The notes under the pieces: generated by a model
Database searches by the model: none
What the model was told of the DNA's origin: nothing
Seen by the model: the letters and a program-made list of their open reading frames with translations, nothing else
NCBI GenBank assembly: GCA_030667885.1
Contig: DAOUVA010000197.1
Location: 1-7,636 of the forward strand
Reading direction: 5' to 3'
Origin: Phycisphaerae bacterium
GTDB taxonomy: Bacteria > Planctomycetota > Phycisphaerae > Sedimentisphaerales > Anaerobacaceae
Length of the DNA: 7,636 nucleotides
Part shown: positions 7,156 through 7,636 of the stretch, in pieces
Position numbering within the stretch: position 1 is the first letter of the stretch
Layout: each line of letters begins with the position of its first letter
Position numbers and translations under genes: made by a program

Positions 7156-7161
7156 ATTATA
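7156..7161 (-). promoter_or_regulatory. Candidate -10 element giving a nearly leaderless thiE mRNA
   Basis: A perfect TATAAT lies on the minus strand 10 bases before the ATG at 7145. Transcription from it would start near 7149 and leave only about four leader bases, matching the lack of a Shine-Dalgarno sequence. No good -35 hexamer is found at 16-18 bases, so it may be a chance match; the stronger upstream promoter at 7399-7427 is an alternative. Confidence 0.3.
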
Positions 7162-7235
7162 CGAACAGGAACGGTTTTTGAGTAGTTAAAATCTCCTCAG
7201 AGTGCTATTGCACAAATTAAGAAAGGCCTTTGCGC

Positions 7236-7277
7236 ATAAGAAAAGCGGAGCCGACCCTCCTCCGGAGCGACTCCGCT
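7236..7277 (-). terminator. Candidate rho-independent terminator (minus strand)
   Basis: AGCGGAG and CTCCGCT arms (7271-7277 and 7244-7250) pair perfectly around a 20-base loop, and the minus strand continues directly with TTTTCTTAT. The loop can also pair differently: CGGAG/CTCCG at 7263-7267/7271-7275 with a 3-base loop competes with the long stem. That gives the site two mutually exclusive folds. On the plus strand no T tract follows. Confidence 0.55.
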
Positions 7278-7327
7278 AAACCAAAATTATAAACAAAACC
7301 GGCTTTACCGATCTTGTTATTTACAAA

Positions 7328-7377
7328 ATCGGGTGGACGCATCCTCCTCTTATATATGTTTAGGCCGTCCGCCCGAT
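7328..7377 (-). repeat. Long inverted repeat with one G-U pair and purine-rich loop
   Basis: ATCGGGTGGACG (7328-7339) and CGTCCGCCCGAT (7366-7377) form 12 pairs, interrupted only by one wobble position, around a 26-base loop. On the minus strand the loop reads ...AAGAGGAGGATG and the stem is followed by TTTTGT, so weak terminator activity is possible. On the plus strand the loop holds CCTCCTC and no T tract follows. Confidence 0.6.
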
Positions 7378-7392
7378 ATAGCAACCAAAACA

Positions 7393-7636
7393 GGATAAAT
7401 TAAATATATGAGCAAAAAATATGCCAAATAATATTTATAAAATTATATTTCAGCCTTAACACCATATAATATCTTATATAAAAGAGAGTTACGCTCGAAT
7501 TACCCTTTTCTATATTAAAAAACAGTAGCTTTGCATTTTAACAGTATGTTGTTATATATCAACATGCATTATGCCTATTTAGCCCACTTTCACCCCAACC
7601 AGTCTCTATAAGTCTTTTTTAAGGGCGATAATCCGG
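7393..7636. other. Very AT-rich stretch at the right edge, no convincing gene
   Basis: Apart from the minus-strand promoter, about 240 bases of strongly AT-rich DNA show no gene. A perfect 6-bp inverted repeat ATGTTG (7546-7551) / CAACAT (7560-7565) around TTATATAT is operator-like. At the extreme edge one minus-strand frame is open from 7634 to a TGA at 7590-7592, reading GLSPLKKTYRDWLG; it could be the last 14 residues of an upstream gene but is too short to call. A TATAAT on the plus strand (7465-7470) has no partner -35 box. Confidence 0.45.
7399..7427 (-). promoter_or_regulatory. Sigma70-like promoter reading into the hairpin region
   Basis: On the minus strand TTGGCA (7422-7427, 5 of 6 to TTGACA) and TTTAAT (7399-7404, 5 of 6 to TATAAT) are separated by exactly 17 bases. 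Transcription would start near 7392, about 15 bases before the long hairpin. This is the best promoter match I found in the window, but the surrounding DNA is very AT-rich, which raises the chance of a random match. Confidence 0.45.

Larger units (their letters stand above)
7236..7392 (-). ncRNA. Candidate small structured RNA or thiE leader
   Basis: On the minus strand a sigma70-like promoter (7399-7427) would start a transcript near 7392. It would contain a 12-pair hairpin (7328-7377), a small hairpin (7298-7312, ATCGG/CCGGT with one G-U pair and a 5-base loop) and a 7-pair hairpin (7244-7277) followed by TTTTCTTAT, ending after about 155 nt. The two larger hairpins both expose GAGGAGG in the loop. 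No recognised RNA family matches. It could be an independent small RNA, or a leader whose last hairpin attenuates thiE, which begins about 90 bases further on. Assignment rests on structure read by eye only. Confidence 0.42.

Noticed and set aside
7217..7342. A 41-codon minus-strand frame (MRPPDFVNNK...) starting at an ATG that directly follows AGGAGG and ending at TAA.
   Set aside because: The Shine-Dalgarno-like sequence has no spacing to the ATG, the frame runs through the hairpins, and the protein resembles nothing I know. The RNA reading explains the sequence better, although a short leader peptide is not fully excluded.
7146..7400. TPP riboswitch expected upstream of a thiamine gene.
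   Set aside because: No CUGAGA followed by the GAACCUGAU-type core is present on the minus strand; the closest string, CTGAGGAGAT at 7191-7200, lacks the rest.

Overview
The window reads as a stretch of bacterial chromosome of moderate GC content with roomy, AT-rich intergenic gaps. Secreted carbohydrate-active proteins, a free-standing pterin-binding methyltransferase and a ThiD2-ThiE fusion suggest an environmental, polysaccharide-degrading bacterium. My best guess is Planctomycetota (Phycisphaerae-like), from the flavour of the proteins only. No rRNA or marker gene is present, and Verrucomicrobiota, Lentisphaerota or another candidate phylum cannot be excluded.

Layout from left to right. 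(1) 1-1799, minus: the first 599 residues of a secreted right-handed beta-helix protein resembling GH141-type glycosidases; its C-terminus lies beyond the left edge. (2) 1800-2007: divergent promoter region with a sigma70-like promoter and a small inverted repeat ahead of the next gene. (3) 2008-2787, plus: a ZIP-family metal importer (ZupT type). (4) 2846-3811, minus: a methyltetrahydrofolate/dihydropteroate-type pterin-binding domain protein, convergent with zupT. (5) 3812-4405: about 600 bases with no convincing gene but several small dyads and two DnaA-box-like 9-mers. (6) 4406-6010, minus: a secreted TIM-barrel, glycoside-hydrolase-like protein with a Cys cluster and a C-terminal amidotransferase-like domain. 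(7) 6093-7145, minus: a ThiD2-ThiE fusion for thiamine phosphate synthesis, 82 bases upstream of gene 6 and probably co-transcribed with it. (8) 7146-7636: about 490 bases without a convincing protein gene. On the minus strand this holds a good sigma70-like promoter, three hairpins and a terminator-like T tract, which together look like a small RNA or an attenuator leader for thiDE.

Functionally these are mostly separate housekeeping and catabolic units: metal uptake, one-carbon or pterin chemistry, thiamine synthesis and two exported carbohydrate-related proteins. I see no defence system, mobile element, CRISPR array, tRNA or rRNA. The most interesting signal is the candidate structured RNA at about 7236-7392. 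Two of its hairpins present the same purine-rich motif (GAGGAGG) in their loops on the minus strand; the plus strand of the same DNA would present the anti-Shine-Dalgarno-like CCUCCUC.
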